Counted from the stretch's first letter, positions 41,256 to 54,723 are shown. The stretch: 64,000 nt of DNA from Arthrobacter sp. (GCA_023264815.1 JAHFUZ010000005.1:1-64000), one strand, 5' to 3'. Notes: generated from the letters alone by a model not told the origin. A program made the numbers and translations.

Positions 41256-42464
41256 ATGAGCAACGCTGAACCCACCGCAGATGTGACTGCCGCAGAAAAC
41301 CCTTCCGATGTCCTGGCCCTGGCTTCCCAGCTGAGCGCTGACGAGCGCGCCCTCCAACAGCGGATCCGCGACTTCACCGACCAGCGGATCAAGCCAAACA
41401 TCGCGCACTGGTATGACACCGCGCATTTTCCGCTGGAGCTGGCTCCGGAACTCGGCGAGCTGGGCGTGCTGGGGATGCACCTGGAAGGGTACGGCTGCCC
41501 CGGCCGGTCCGCCGTCGAGTACGGCCTTGCCGCCATGGAACTCGAGGCCGGCGACTCCGGAATCCGCACGTTCGTGTCCGTGCAGGGGTCCCTGGCCATG
41601 ACAGCCATCCATAAGTGGGGCTCGGAGGACCAGAAGCAGGAGTGGCTCCCCCGGATGGCGGCCGGCGAGGTCATCGGGTGCTTCGCACTGACCGAACCGA
41701 CTGCGGGTTCCGATCCGTCCTCCATGACCACTTTTGCCCGCCGGGACGGTTCCGGCGATGAGGCCGGCTGGGTGCTGGACGGCGCCAAGCGCTGGATCGG
41801 GCTGGCCTCGGTGGCAGGAGTGATGGTGGTCTGGGCCAAAACGGACGACGGCGTCCGCGGCTTCCTGGTGCCTGCCGGCACGCCGGGAGTCACCGCCACG
41901 CCGATCCCCCAAAAGCTTTCCATGCGCGCCTCCATCCAGTGCGACATAACGTTCGACGGCGTCCGGCTGGGTCCCGAGGCCATGCTGCCGGCAGCCATGG
42001 GCCTGAAGGCGCCGTTCACCTGCCTGAACGAGGCGCGGTACGGGATCGCCTGGGGTGCCATGGGCGCGGCGCGCGATTCCTACGAGGCGGCCCTGGCATA
42101 TTCCCTGGAGCGGCTGCAGTTCGGCAAACCCCTGGCCGGTTACCAGCTGACGCAGGAGAAGCTGGTCAACATGCTGCTGGAGGTCCAAAAGGGCACCATG
42201 CTGGCCATCCACCTGGGACGACTGAAGGACGCAGGAAAGCTCCGGCCTGAACAGATCTCCCTCGGCAAGCTGAACAACGTCCGCGAAGCGATCACCGTCG
42301 CCCGCGAGGCCCGCTCGATCCTCGGCGGCAACGGCATCACCCTGGACTATTCGCCGCTGCGCCATGCGGCCAACCTGGAGTCCGTCCGCACGTACGAGGG
42401 CACGGACGAGGTCCACACCCTGGTGCTAGGCCAGCACATCACGGGCCTCGGCGCCTTCCGGTAA
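41256..42464 (+). CDS. acyl-CoA dehydrogenase, glutaryl-CoA dehydrogenase-like
   Basis: 402 residues with the flavoprotein signature C-F-A-L-T-E-P-T-A-G-S-D near residue 144 and the catalytic base E381 in T-Y-E-G-T-D-E-V-H. The Y-E-G-T-x-x-V-H ending and overall length fit the glutaryl-CoA dehydrogenase branch, which oxidises and decarboxylates glutaryl-CoA, but specificity cannot be proved. FAD is the cofactor. A strong 22-bp-stem hairpin follows after 16 bp and serves also the convergent TetR gene. Confidence 0.9.
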   Translation: MSNAEPTADVTAAENPSDVLALASQLSADERALQQRIRDFTDQRIKPNIAHWYDTAHFPLELAPELGELGVLGMHLEGYGCPGRSAVEYGLAAMELEAGDSGIRTFVSVQGSLAMTAIHKWGSEDQKQEWLPRMAAGEVIGCFALTEPTAGSDPSSMTTFARRDGSGDEAGWVLDGAKRWIGLASVAGVMVVWAKTDDGVRGFLVPAGTPGVTATPIPQKLSMRASIQCDITFDGVRLGPEAMLPAAMGLKAPFTCLNEARYGIAWGAMGAARDSYEAALAYSLERLQFGKPLAGYQLTQEKLVNMLLEVQKGTMLAIHLGRLKDAGKLRPEQISLGKLNNVREAITVAREARSILGGNGITLDYSPLRHAANLESVRTYEGTDEVHTLVLGQHITGLGAFR

Positions 42465-42479
42465 ACCCGCCCGCCCCGC

Positions 42480-42536
42480 CGAGAGAGCACTTCGCGGCAG
42501 TGTGCGTCGTCACGACTGCCGCGAAGTGCTCTCTCG
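42480..42536. repeat. 22-bp-stem hairpin, bidirectional terminator, copy 1
   Basis: Perfect 22-bp arms starting CGAGAGAGCACTTCGCGG, with a 13-nt loop, between convergent genes. The core recurs at 51521-51581, so it belongs to a repeat family. Confidence 0.85.
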
Positions 42537-42542
42537 ACGTAC

Positions 42543-43154
42543 TCATTCGGGCAGGATGATTAGCTCCAGGTAGCCGCGCAGCGTCCCGGCCATGTCCACG
42601 CTCTCCGGTGCCAGCAGCCATTGCGTCTGGATGCCGTCCCACAGGGCAATCAGCGTTGCCGCGGCGACTTCCGGTTCCACGCCGTCACGCAGCCGTCCGT
42701 CCTCCGCAAGTTGCCGGAAGCGGCGGGTATAGCTACGCCGGAGTTTCTGGAACCTGTCGGTGAAGTATTCGCGGCCCGGATGGCCCTCCGTGACGGATTC
42801 CGCGCACAAAACGGTGTAGAGCTCAATGACGCCGGCGATCCGTTCGTTGAACCGGGCCTGTCGGAGTACGGCGTCCACAAGCCCCTCTTCCGGGTCGGGA
42901 GGTGTACTGCCGTCGCCGGTGATGGAGTCCCGCCAGTTCAGCACCGCAATCAGCAGGTCGCTCTTGGAGGGGAAGTAATGCAGCAGGCTCGTCTGGCTCA
43001 TTCCCACGCGGTCGGCCACATCCTGCAATGACCCGCCGCGGTATCCACGGGCGGCAAACACGTCATGGGCGGCGGCCAGGATGGCGTGCCGGCGTTCCGC
43101 CGATTTCGCGTAGGGCCCGCGTCGGACAGGCCGGCTCGCCTCGTTTGTGGTCAT
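42543..43154 (-). CDS. TetR-family regulator
   Basis: 203 residues from ATG at 43152-43154. The N-terminal helix-turn-helix (about 20-65) reads I-L-A-A-A-H-D-V-F-A-A-R-G-Y, then S-L-Q-D-V-A-D-R-V-G-M-S-Q-T-S-L-L-H-Y-F-P-S-K. The C-terminal ligand domain is of the BetI-like helical type. TACACT lies 8 nt before the ATG. The open frame reaches 18 codons upstream, into the operator region, and is not used. It is divergent from the beta-galactoside operon, with a palindrome between them, and so is its likely repressor. Confidence 0.9.
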   Translation of the reverse strand: MTTNEASRPVRRGPYAKSAERRHAILAAAHDVFAARGYRGGSLQDVADRVGMSQTSLLHYFPSKSDLLIAVLNWRDSITGDGSTPPDPEEGLVDAVLRQARFNERIAGVIELYTVLCAESVTEGHPGREYFTDRFQKLRRSYTRRFRQLAEDGRLRDGVEPEVAAATLIALWDGIQTQWLLAPESVDMAGTLRGYLELIILPE

Positions 43155-43196
43155 GGCAAGCCAGTGTACAGGCGAAGTTAACAATAAATTCAAAAG

Positions 43197-43212
43197 TCGA
43201 GTAGTCACTCGA
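43197..43212. promoter_or_regulatory. palindrome, candidate TetR operator
   Basis: TCGAGT-AGTC-ACTCGA with weaker symmetry outside (AAAAG/ATTTT). It lies 9 bp before TAGCGT (43222-43227), a plausible -10 of the sugar operon. Confidence 0.55.
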
Positions 43213-43302
43213 ATTTTGTGCTAGCGTTCTTTTCATCAGACTCCCAACGTGCTGCACATCACAGCTGCAGGCGCGTAACCGACACGAAGAGGTGAAGGAA
43301 TA

Positions 43303-44643
43303 TTGGTCCCACTATCCCGGAGGCAACTGCTTGGCGCGGGCCTCGGTTCTGCGGCGATGGGCTTGCTCAGCGGCTGCGCGACGCCCGGCACACGCTCCGT
43401 CAACGCTTCCCCGGTCATCGCACAGGCAGCGGCCGGCGAGAAGGTCACGCTGACATACTGGACCTGGCTCAAGGATGCCCAGAAGGTCGCCGACATCTGG
43501 AATGCCGCGCATCCGGGCGTCCAGGTGGAAACGGTGTGGATACCCGGCGGCAACAGGGGCGGGTACCAAAAACTGTATTCCGCGCTGGCCGCCGGCGGCG
43601 GACCCGACCTCGGCCAGGTCGAAATGCGGTCCCTCCCCGAATTCATGCTGGTGAACGGGCTTGTTGACCTGGCCCGGTACGGTGCCCAGGACTACTCCCA
43701 CCTCTACGACAAGACGCTGTGGGGCCAAGTCAGCTTCACGGGTGGTGTCTACGGCATTCCCCAGGACTCTGGACCGATGGCGACGTTCTACCAGCCGTCC
43801 GTCCTGGACCAGGTTGGCGGCACCGCCCCCGGAACCTGGGACGAGTGGGCCGCACTCGCCGGCGAGCTGCGCCGGAAGGACATTTACCTGGACTGCTTCC
43901 CCCTCAGCGATGCTTCCGTCTTCGCGGCCTTCGCCTCCCAGGCCGGCGCCAGCTGGTTCCGCGCCGAAGACGACGGCTGGGTCATCAACATGACCGACGA
44001 CGCCACCATGAAGGCAGCCCGTTTCTTCGACCAGGCGATCAACGATGACCTTGTCCAGACGTCCTTCCGCCCCTATTCACCCGGCTGGTTTGCGGCAGCC
44101 GCCAAGGGAACCATTGCCTCGGTCGTCACCGCCAGCTGGGGAGACGCCCTGATCAAGGGAGTGAGCGGCGGCGAAGGCAAATGGCGTGTGGCGCCCATGC
44201 CTACCTGGGCTGGTTCGGGCTTCGGTTCGAGCTACCAGGGCGGCTCCACCGCTGCCGTGCTCGCAAACAGCAAGCATCCCAGGGAAGCGCTCGAATTCGC
44301 GGTGTGGATGACGTCGTCGAGGGAAGGCATCGATGCCGAAATCAGCAACAGCGGCATCGGCTGGTCGCCGTCACCGGGCTTCATCGGCACTCCCCGGCAG
44401 GGCCCGTCAGACTTCTTCGGCGGCCAGCGCTACAACGAGGAGATTTTCGTTCCGGCAACGCAGCAGCAGAACACGGACTGGACATGGTGGCCGGTTACCC
44501 AGCAGTCATTCGAAATCCTCAGCGACGGCTTCCGTAAGAAGGCATCGGGTACAACCCTGGTGGACTCCATCGCCTCGGCAGAACAACAGATCATGGCCGT
44601 CTTCAGGAACAAGGGCCTCAGCATTCGGAAGGAAACGGCATGA
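43303..44643 (+). CDS. sugar-binding lipoprotein of ABC importer (beta-galactoside type)
   Basis: 446 residues from TTG at 43303 behind GAGGTGAAGGA. The signal has twin arginines (S-R-R-Q-L-L-G, residues 5-11) and lipobox L-L-S-G-C (C25), so Tat export and lipidation are likely. The rest is a family-1 solute-binding protein with W-T-W-L-K-D near the start and C-terminal T-W-W-P-V. Its stop overlaps the permease start (ATGA). It should capture a beta-galactoside, judging by the lacZ-type gene at the end of the operon. Confidence 0.9.
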   Translation: MVPLSRRQLLGAGLGSAAMGLLSGCATPGTRSVNASPVIAQAAAGEKVTLTYWTWLKDAQKVADIWNAAHPGVQVETVWIPGGNRGGYQKLYSALAAGGGPDLGQVEMRSLPEFMLVNGLVDLARYGAQDYSHLYDKTLWGQVSFTGGVYGIPQDSGPMATFYQPSVLDQVGGTAPGTWDEWAALAGELRRKDIYLDCFPLSDASVFAAFASQAGASWFRAEDDGWVINMTDDATMKAARFFDQAINDDLVQTSFRPYSPGWFAAAAKGTIASVVTASWGDALIKGVSGGEGKWRVAPMPTWAGSGFGSSYQGGSTAAVLANSKHPREALEFAVWMTSSREGIDAEISNSGIGWSPSPGFIGTPRQGPSDFFGGQRYNEEIFVPATQQQNTDWTWWPVTQQSFEILSDGFRKKASGTTLVDSIASAEQQIMAVFRNKGLSIRKETA

Positions 44644-45589
44644 CGACGACGTCCCGCGCCGGGCAGCGTCCGGCCCGGCAGCTGCCCCGGACCAAAGCAC
44701 GAAACAACAGAACAGATGGCGCAGCCCGTGCGCCGTGGATGCTGCTTGCGCCGTTCCTGGTTCTGTTCGTCCTCACCTTCATCCTCCCGATTTTCGTGGC
44801 GGTGCTTTCAAGCTTCACCAAGGTGACCCGGAGCGGACTCTTCGGCGAAACCGGAGTGGAAAGCGAATTCGCGGGGTTCAGCAACTACGCGCAGGCCCTG
44901 GGCGACGGCAGCTTCATCGCCTCGATTGGCCGGATGCTCCTGTTCGGCATCATTCAGGTACCTGTCATGATCGCCCTCTGCACGGTACTTGCGCTCATGC
45001 TCGAATCCGCATCAGCCAAATGGCCCTCGTTCTTCCGCGCGGCGTACTTCCTCCCTTACGGCGTGCCGGGCGTGATCGCGACCATCCTGTGGTCGTTCCT
45101 TTACGTCCCCGGGCTCAGTCCCCTGTTCGACATCGCGGCGCTGGTAGGACTGACCCCCGATTTCCTCGGGGCAAACAGTGTCCTGTGGTCCATCGCAAAC
45201 ATTGTCACCTGGAGCTACACGGGCTACAACATGCTCATCATCGTCGCGCAGCTCAAAGCCATCCCGGGCGAACTGTATGAGGCCGCTAAGGTCGATGGCG
45301 CTTCCACCTTCCGCGTCGCCCTCAGCATCCAGCTTCCGCTCATCAAGCCCGCACTGGTCCTCACCACTGTCTTCTCCATCATCGGCACCCTGCAGCTGTT
45401 CGCCGAAGCCGAGGTCCTCAAAACTGTGGCACCGGCCATCGACAGCCAGTACACGCCGAACCTCAGCGCTTACACCACGGCCTTCGCCTACAACGACTAC
45501 AACGTCGCCGCCGCGCAGGCCGTACTGATTGCGCTGGCCGCATTCACCTTGTCCTTCGCCTTCCTCAAATTCACGAACAGGAAGTCATC

Positions 45590-45593
<4 letters not shown>
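44640..45593 (+). CDS. sugar ABC transporter permease 1 (MalF type)
   Basis: 317 residues with six helices; the first follows a basic N-terminus (R-T-K-A-R-N-N-R). The EAA loop Y-E-A-A-K-V-D-G-A-S-T-F-R-V-A-L-S-I-Q-L-P is near residue 215. It overlaps the binding-protein gene by 4 bp and the second permease gene by 4 bp, so all are coupled. Forms the channel of the CUT1 importer with the next gene product. Confidence 0.93.
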
Positions 45594-49638
<4,045 letters not shown>

Positions 49639-49640
49639 GG

Positions 49641-50990
49641 TCAGGTGGCCGCCACCGGGACGGGTTCCTTGGCCGTCTTGTCCTTGCGGATGGTCGCGCT
49701 GATGACGGCGGCGATGGTGCACATCGCCGCCGCCCCGAACCAGGCATAGGTGTACTCGCCGGTGGCGTCGCGGATGGCACCGGCGCCCAGGGCAGCCGCG
49801 GCTGCGCCCAGCTGGTGGGCAGCGAAGACCCACCCAAACACAACACTGCCGTCCGTGCCGAACGTCTTGCGGCAGATCGCGGCGGTGGGCGGGACCGTGG
49901 CTACCCAGTCCAGGCCGTAGATCACCACAAACACGATCATGCTCGGCTGGACCGTGGCGCTTAGCAGCAGCGGCAGGACCAGCAGCCCGATCCCCCGGAA
50001 CTGGTAGTAGAGGGCCAGCAGGACCTTCGGGTTGTAACGGTCGGTCAGCCAGCCGGAGGCGATGGTCCCCAGGATGTCGAAGATCCCGACGACGGCGAGC
50101 AGGCCCGCGGCCGTGGTTTCGGGCATGCCGTGGTCGTGAGCGGACGGGATGAAGTGGGTGCCGATCAGCCCGTTGGTAGTGGCGCCGCAGATAGCGAAAC
50201 CTGCCACGAGCGCCCAGAACGTCCGCTCCCGGCTGGCCCGCCGGAGGACCTGGAGGGCGCGCACGGCAGCGTTGCTGCTGCGTCCGGTGTCGGCGGCGGG
50301 CGGGGGCGCGTCAGCGGCAGCGCCAGCGCCAGCGGCAGCGGACCCAGCCGCACCCTCCCCAGGTTCCGTCTCGCCGTAAGGCAACGCCCCGACGTCGGCC
50401 GGTGAGTTCTTGAGGAACCTCAGCACCAGCGGAACCACAGCGAGCGCGCCGGCGGCGATCAGCAGCGAGGCCTGCCGCCAGCCGGGATCCTGGGCAAGCA
50501 TGGCGATGAACGGCAGGAAGACGAGCTGGCCCGCGGCACTGCCGGCGGTGAGGATGCCGATCACCAGGCCGCGACTCTTCGAGAACCAGGTGTTGGCTAT
50601 GGTGGCGGCGAAGACGAGCGCCATGGAGCCCGTGCCCAGGCCGATCAGCAGTCCCCAGGTCAGCAGGATCTGCCAGGACTGGTTGACCAGCACCGTCAGC
50701 GCACTGCCGGCTCCGATCATCACCAGGGCGGTGGCCGTGACGGCACGGATCCCGAAGCGTTCCATCAGGGCCGCGGCGAAGGGGGCTGTCAGGCCGAACA
50801 GCACCAGGTTGATGCTGACCGCTGCGGAAAGCACCGTGGTAGACCAGCCGAACTCCTGCTGCAGCGGCACCATCAGGACACCCGGAGCGGCGCGGAACCC
50901 GGCTGCGCCCACCAGTGCAAGGAAGGCAACGGCTGCCACAATCCAGGCGGGGTGCAGGCGGCGCCGGCGGGCCGTTCTCGTGGCGCTCAT
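49641..50990 (-). CDS. MFS transporter, OFA/monocarboxylate-like
   Basis: 449 residues with twelve helices and a long Ala/Gly/Pro-rich central loop (about 205-240). N-terminal R-A-A-P-G-V-L-M-V-P-L-Q-Q-E-F-G-W resembles the oxalate-formate/monocarboxylate antiporter branch. Substrate unknown. Its GTG/ATG start overlaps the stop of the HxlR-type gene by 4 bp, so the regulator and transporter are co-translated; the regulator probably controls this exporter or importer. Confidence 0.87.
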   Translation of the reverse strand: MSATRTARRRRLHPAWIVAAVAFLALVGAAGFRAAPGVLMVPLQQEFGWSTTVLSAAVSINLVLFGLTAPFAAALMERFGIRAVTATALVMIGAGSALTVLVNQSWQILLTWGLLIGLGTGSMALVFAATIANTWFSKSRGLVIGILTAGSAAGQLVFLPFIAMLAQDPGWRQASLLIAAGALAVVPLVLRFLKNSPADVGALPYGETEPGEGAAGSAAAGAGAAADAPPPAADTGRSSNAAVRALQVLRRASRERTFWALVAGFAICGATTNGLIGTHFIPSAHDHGMPETTAAGLLAVVGIFDILGTIASGWLTDRYNPKVLLALYYQFRGIGLLVLPLLLSATVQPSMIVFVVIYGLDWVATVPPTAAICRKTFGTDGSVVFGWVFAAHQLGAAAAALGAGAIRDATGEYTYAWFGAAAMCTIAAVISATIRKDKTAKEPVPVAAT

Positions 50991-51478
50991 GCGGCGGCCG
51001 TGGCGAGCCTGACCGGCGTTTCAGTCCGCGTGAGGCTGTGCCAGCTGGTGTTGGCGGCAGTGAGCCGCTCCCCGCATCCGGTGCAGGTGTCCGCAGAACT
51101 GGTCCGCTGGCCGCAGCCGGAGTGGATGACGTACATGTGGGCCTGGTCAGAGGGGGCCGGGAGGTGTTTTTCAGACCACATCACTACGGCGTTCAGCACC
51201 GGCAGGGCATCCTCGCCCATGGGTGTCAGGACATACTCCTGGCGGGACCGGCCGCCGTCGTCGTACGCGTGTTTGCTGAGCAGCCCGGACTCCACGAGCC
51301 CAGCCAGCCGCTTGGTGAGCACCGAGTCCGCGACGGCGAGCCGGGACTTCATGGCGTCGAAGCGCCCATTGCCGAAAAAGACCTCGCGGAGCACCAGCAT
51401 GCTCCACGGGTCGCCGAGGATGTCGAGGCCGCGTGCCATGCTGCAGGTGCGTTGGGACCAGTCAGATCGAAGTGCCAT
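50987..51478 (-). CDS. HxlR-family winged-helix regulator with C-terminal zinc-ribbon-like tail
   Basis: 163 residues. The HxlR winged helix covers about 10-105: D-I-L-G-D-P-W-S-M-L-V-L-R-E, R-F-D-A-M-K-S-R-L-A, L-T-K-R-L-A-G-L-V-E-S-G-L. The extra tail has H119 and C122, C132, C135 (H-S-G-C-G-Q ... D-T-C-T-G-C-G), a likely zinc hook not usual in short HxlR proteins. TAGGGT lies 6 nt before the ATG (leaderless). It overlaps the MFS gene and probably regulates it. Confidence 0.88.
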   Translation of the reverse strand: MALRSDWSQRTCSMARGLDILGDPWSMLVLREVFFGNGRFDAMKSRLAVADSVLTKRLAGLVESGLLSKHAYDDGGRSRQEYVLTPMGEDALPVLNAVVMWSEKHLPAPSDQAHMYVIHSGCGQRTSSADTCTGCGERLTAANTSWHSLTRTETPVRLATAAA

Positions 51479-51484
51479 AGAGGC

Positions 51485-51490
51485 ACCCTA
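51485..51490 (-). promoter_or_regulatory. -10 box of leaderless HxlR gene
   Basis: TAGGGT on the minus strand lies 6 nt before the ATG at 51476-51478. Confidence 0.6.
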
Positions 51491-51520
51491 GCTAACTTTC
51501 TTGAAGAAAGCCAGCAGCTT

Positions 51521-51581
51521 CGCGAGAGAGCACTTCGCGGTGGTGTTTCGCTGCGCGACCAGCGCGAAGTGCACTCTCGCG
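51521..51581. repeat. hairpin repeat, copy 2, metB terminator
   Basis: Arms CGCGAGAGAGCACTTCGCG and its near-complement (one mismatch), 2 bp past the metB stop. It shares GAGAGAGCACTTCGCGG with the hairpin at 42480-42536. Confidence 0.8.
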
Positions 51582-51583
51582 GG

Positions 51584-52747
51584 TTACTTCAGGAACGTGA
51601 AGGCGTGCTCCAGGTCCGCGATCAGGTCCTCCACGTCCTCGATGCCGCAGGAGAGCCGGATCAGGTTGACCGGGACGGCCAGCTCCGTGCCCTTGACCGA
51701 GGCGTGTGTCATCTCGGACGGGTAGTTCATCAGCGACTCGATGCCGCCCAGGGACTCCGCCAGGGTGAACACCGAAGTGTTTTCCGCCACCGTACGGGCC
51801 GCCGCCTCGCCGCCCTTGAACTGGACGGAGACCATCCCGCCGAACTTCTTCATTTGTTTCTTGGCGAGCTCGTGGCCGGGGTGCGAGGGCAGCCCCGGGT
51901 ACAGGACGGCCTCCACCTCGGGGCGCTCGAGCAGCCACTCGGCCACAGCCTGGCCGTTGTCGCTGTGCCGGTCCATGCGCACGCCGAGTGTCTTCAGGCC
52001 ACGGGTGGTGAGGAAGGCGTCCATGGGTCCGGACACCGCGCCCACCGCAAACTGGACGAAGCCGATCTTCTCCGCGAGCTCGGCGTCGTTGACCACAAGG
52101 GCGCCGCCCACCACATCGGAGTGCCCGCCGATGTACTTGGTGGTGGAATGGACCACGACGTCGGCACCCAGGGCGAGCGGGTTCTGCAGGTAGGGCGACG
52201 CAAAGGTGTTGTCCACCACCAGGAGGGCCCCGGCGTCGTGCGCCACCTTGGCGAGTGCCTCGATGTCCGTGATTTTCATCAGCGGGTTGGAGGGCGTCTC
52301 CACCCAGACGAAGCGCGTCTTGTTCGCGGCGACGGCGGTGCGCACGGCGTCCAGGTCCGCCATGTCCACGGGGGTGTTGCCGATCCCCCAGTCGCCCAGG
52401 ACCCGGCTGATGAGCCGGTAGGTGCCGCCGTAGGCGTCATTGCCGAGGACAATGTGGTCGCCGGGGCGGGTCAGGGCCCGGATCAGCGAATCCTCCGCAG
52501 CGAGGCCGGAGCTGAAGGAGTAGGCGTGGGTGCCGCCTTCGAGCGCCGCGAGCTGCTCCTGCAGGGCGTCCCGGGTGGGGTTCCCGCCGCGGCCGTACTC
52601 GTAGCCGTCGCGCAGACGGCCGATGCCGTCCTGGGCGTAGGTGGAGCTGAAGTGCAGCGGCGGGACCACGGCGCCGGTCCGCGGCTCGAAGGCCTGGCCG
52701 GCGTGGACGGCACGGGTGTTGAAACCCTGGTTTTCAGAGGAAGTCAT
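51584..52747 (-). CDS. metB: cystathionine gamma-synthase/lyase
   Basis: 387 residues of the Cys/Met PLP family. The PLP lysine is K204 in H-S-T-T-K-Y-I-G-G-H-S-D; Y-G-R-G-G-N-P-T-R near 51 and S-S-G-L-A-A near 79 are conserved. It joins O-acyl-homoserine with cysteine or, in reverse, cleaves cystathionine; the pair with cbs argues for a role in reverse transsulfuration. It follows cbs by 12 bp on the same strand, the same order as cbs-metB in Mycobacterium. Confidence 0.93.
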   Translation of the reverse strand: MTSSENQGFNTRAVHAGQAFEPRTGAVVPPLHFSSTYAQDGIGRLRDGYEYGRGGNPTRDALQEQLAALEGGTHAYSFSSGLAAEDSLIRALTRPGDHIVLGNDAYGGTYRLISRVLGDWGIGNTPVDMADLDAVRTAVAANKTRFVWVETPSNPLMKITDIEALAKVAHDAGALLVVDNTFASPYLQNPLALGADVVVHSTTKYIGGHSDVVGGALVVNDAELAEKIGFVQFAVGAVSGPMDAFLTTRGLKTLGVRMDRHSDNGQAVAEWLLERPEVEAVLYPGLPSHPGHELAKKQMKKFGGMVSVQFKGGEAAARTVAENTSVFTLAESLGGIESLMNYPSEMTHASVKGTELAVPVNLIRLSCGIEDVEDLIADLEHAFTFLK

Positions 52748-52759
52748 GGTGCTCCTTGG

Positions 52760-54145
52760 TCAGTTGCTGAGGTAGGCGAGGAGGTCGTGGCGGGTGAGGA
52801 TTCCCACGGGGGCGCCCACGAAGGTGACCATCACGGTGTCCACGTCGGAGAGCAGCTCGCGGGCTGCAGAAATGGTCTCCAGCGACCCGATCACCGGCAG
52901 GCGGGGCCCCATATGCTCGGAGATCTTGTCCGTCAGCTTCGCCTCGCCGCGGAACAGCTTGGATGTCAGGGTCCGCTCGTCCACGGCGCCCAGGACCTCG
53001 CCCATCACTACGGGCGGTTCCTGCGAGAGGACCGGGATGTGGCTGACGCCGAACTCGTTCATGATGTTGATGACATCACGGACGGTCTCGTTGGGGTGGA
53101 TGTGGACCAGGTCCGGGAGTTCGCCGTTCTTGGTCTTGATGACCTCGCCCACGGACGCTTCTTCGCCGCCGGAGAGGAAGCCGTAGGAGCGCATCCACTG
53201 GTCGTTGAAGATCTTGGCCAGGTAGCCTCGGCCGGAGTCCGGAAGAATGACCACCACCACGGCGCTTTCGGGGAGGTCGCGCGCGGTCTCCAGCGCTGCC
53301 ACCACGGCCATGCCGGAGGAACCGCCCACCAGCAGCCCCTCTTCGCGGGCCAGCCTGCGGGTCATGGCGAAGGAGTCAGCGTCGGTCACGGCGATGACGT
53401 TGTCCGGCACCGACTTGTCGTAGTTGTCCGGCCACATGTCCTCGCCGACGCCTTCAACGAAATACGGGCGCCCGGTACCGCCTGAGTAGACCGAACCTGC
53501 AGGGTCCGCCCCGATGATCCTGACCCGGCCGCCGTCGGCCTCCGCGCGGTCCGCCGAGACCTCCTTGAGGTACCGGCCGGTGCCGGTGATGGTGCCGCCG
53601 GTTCCGGCGCCGATGACGCAGTGCGTGACCTTACCGTCGGTGTCGCGCCAGATTTCGGGGCCAGTGGTCTCGTAATGGCTGCCCGGCGCGGCCGGGTTGG
53701 AGAACTGGTCCGGCTTGTAGGCGCCGGGGATTTCGGTGACAAGCCGGTCCGAGACGCTGTAGTAGCTTTGCGGGCTGTCCGGGGCCACGGACGTGGGCGT
53801 GACCACTACCTCGGCGCCATAGGCCTGGAGCACGGCGCGTTTGTCCTCGCCTACCTTGTCCGGAACCACAAAGATGCATTTGTAGCCCTTTTGCTGCGCT
53901 ACGAGGGCCAGGCCCACGCCGGTGTTGCCGGACGTGGGCTCCACGATGGTGCCGCCGGGCAGCAGCTTGCCCGTCCGTTCGGCCTCCTCGATCATCTTGA
54001 CCGCGATCCGGTCTTTGATGGAGCCGCCGGGGTTAATGTATTCCAGTTTGACCAGGACAGTGGCCTTGATGCCTTCGGTCACATGGTTCAGCTTGATGAG
54101 CGGCGTATTTCCGATGAGGTCCAGGACGGACTGCGCGTACTTCAT
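52760..54145 (-). CDS. cbs: cystathionine beta-synthase
   Basis: 461 residues from ATG at 54143-54145; the longer frame (to 54424) overlaps the VOC gene and is rejected. The PLP lysine is K44 in G-G-S-I-K-D-R, followed by P-T-S-G-N-T-G near residue 80. Two CBS domains occupy about 335-455 (V-I-N-I-M-N-E-F-G-V-S-H-I-P-V-L). No N-terminal heme domain, as in other bacterial enzymes. It condenses serine (or O-acetylserine) and homocysteine to cystathionine; metB then yields cysteine. Confidence 0.94.
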   Translation of the reverse strand: MKYAQSVLDLIGNTPLIKLNHVTEGIKATVLVKLEYINPGGSIKDRIAVKMIEEAERTGKLLPGGTIVEPTSGNTGVGLALVAQQKGYKCIFVVPDKVGEDKRAVLQAYGAEVVVTPTSVAPDSPQSYYSVSDRLVTEIPGAYKPDQFSNPAAPGSHYETTGPEIWRDTDGKVTHCVIGAGTGGTITGTGRYLKEVSADRAEADGGRVRIIGADPAGSVYSGGTGRPYFVEGVGEDMWPDNYDKSVPDNVIAVTDADSFAMTRRLAREEGLLVGGSSGMAVVAALETARDLPESAVVVVILPDSGRGYLAKIFNDQWMRSYGFLSGGEEASVGEVIKTKNGELPDLVHIHPNETVRDVINIMNEFGVSHIPVLSQEPPVVMGEVLGAVDERTLTSKLFRGEAKLTDKISEHMGPRLPVIGSLETISAARELLSDVDTVMVTFVGAPVGILTRHDLLAYLSN

Positions 54146-54188
54146 AGGTACAAAGTTACCGCCTGCCCCGGCCGATTCTTCGCCCAGC

Positions 54189-54581
54189 TCAGCTGCCGGC
54201 CGAAGAATCGGTCTGCCAGAGGCCCATGATGTTGCCCTCGGTGTCCTTGAAATAGGCGTACCAGCCCATGCCCGGAACGGCGTCCTTGGCCTGGGCCACC
54301 GAGCCGCCGGCGGATTCGATCTGCGCCAGCGCGGCGTCAACATCCTCCACGTCGATGGTAATGACGGGAGTCTTGAGGCTGTCCGTGCGCGGGAAGAGGG
54401 CACCGTTGATGGCTCCTGGCGCACTGGGCATGCCGGTCTGTTCGTCCGACGGCGTGGTGATGGCGCTGGTGTAGTCCATCCCCTGCATGGGGATCAGGGT
54501 CCAGCCGAACGCGCTCTGGTAAAAGGTGTTGGCCCGTTCCTTGTCACCGGTGGGGATTTCGAAATGCACAACTCCAGCCAC
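54189..54581 (-). CDS. VOC-superfamily (glyoxalase-like) protein
   Basis: 130 residues from GTG behind AAAGGAG at 6 nt. The VOC fold shows H-F-E-I-P-T-G-D near residue 6, F-Y-Q-S-A-F-G-W near 22, D-V-D-A-A-L-A-Q-I-E-S-A-G-G near 87 and Y-F-K-D-T-E-G-N near 113 (metal residues H and E). It resembles small bleomycin-resistance/dioxygenase-type proteins; the substrate is unknown. Confidence 0.85.
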   Translation of the reverse strand: MAGVVHFEIPTGDKERANTFYQSAFGWTLIPMQGMDYTSAITTPSDEQTGMPSAPGAINGALFPRTDSLKTPVITIDVEDVDAALAQIESAGGSVAQAKDAVPGMGWYAYFKDTEGNIMGLWQTDSSAGS

Positions 54582-54723
54582 TGCATGCTCCTTTGGATGC
54601 GCGTTTGAATGCGTTGGAAGGCGCGGACGGCCCGCGCCACAGTTCGGAGTCTAGTCCTGTGGCCGGACGGCGGTAAGGGGCTCCGAAAGCGGCAATGTCA
54701 CTGCCCCGTGGGACGATGAAGAC

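Noticed and set aside
50915..53485. Very long open frame on the plus strand opposite metB, cbs and the HxlR gene
   Set aside because: It is the mirror of several real genes in high-GC DNA, has no recognisable domain, and spans unrelated genes. The same applies to 25262-27001, 28831-30579 and 34625-36754 on the plus strand.
54146..54424. N-terminal extension of cbs by 93 codons
   Set aside because: It overlaps the VOC gene in another frame, is arginine- and proline-rich, and the homologous start MKYAQ lies at 54145.
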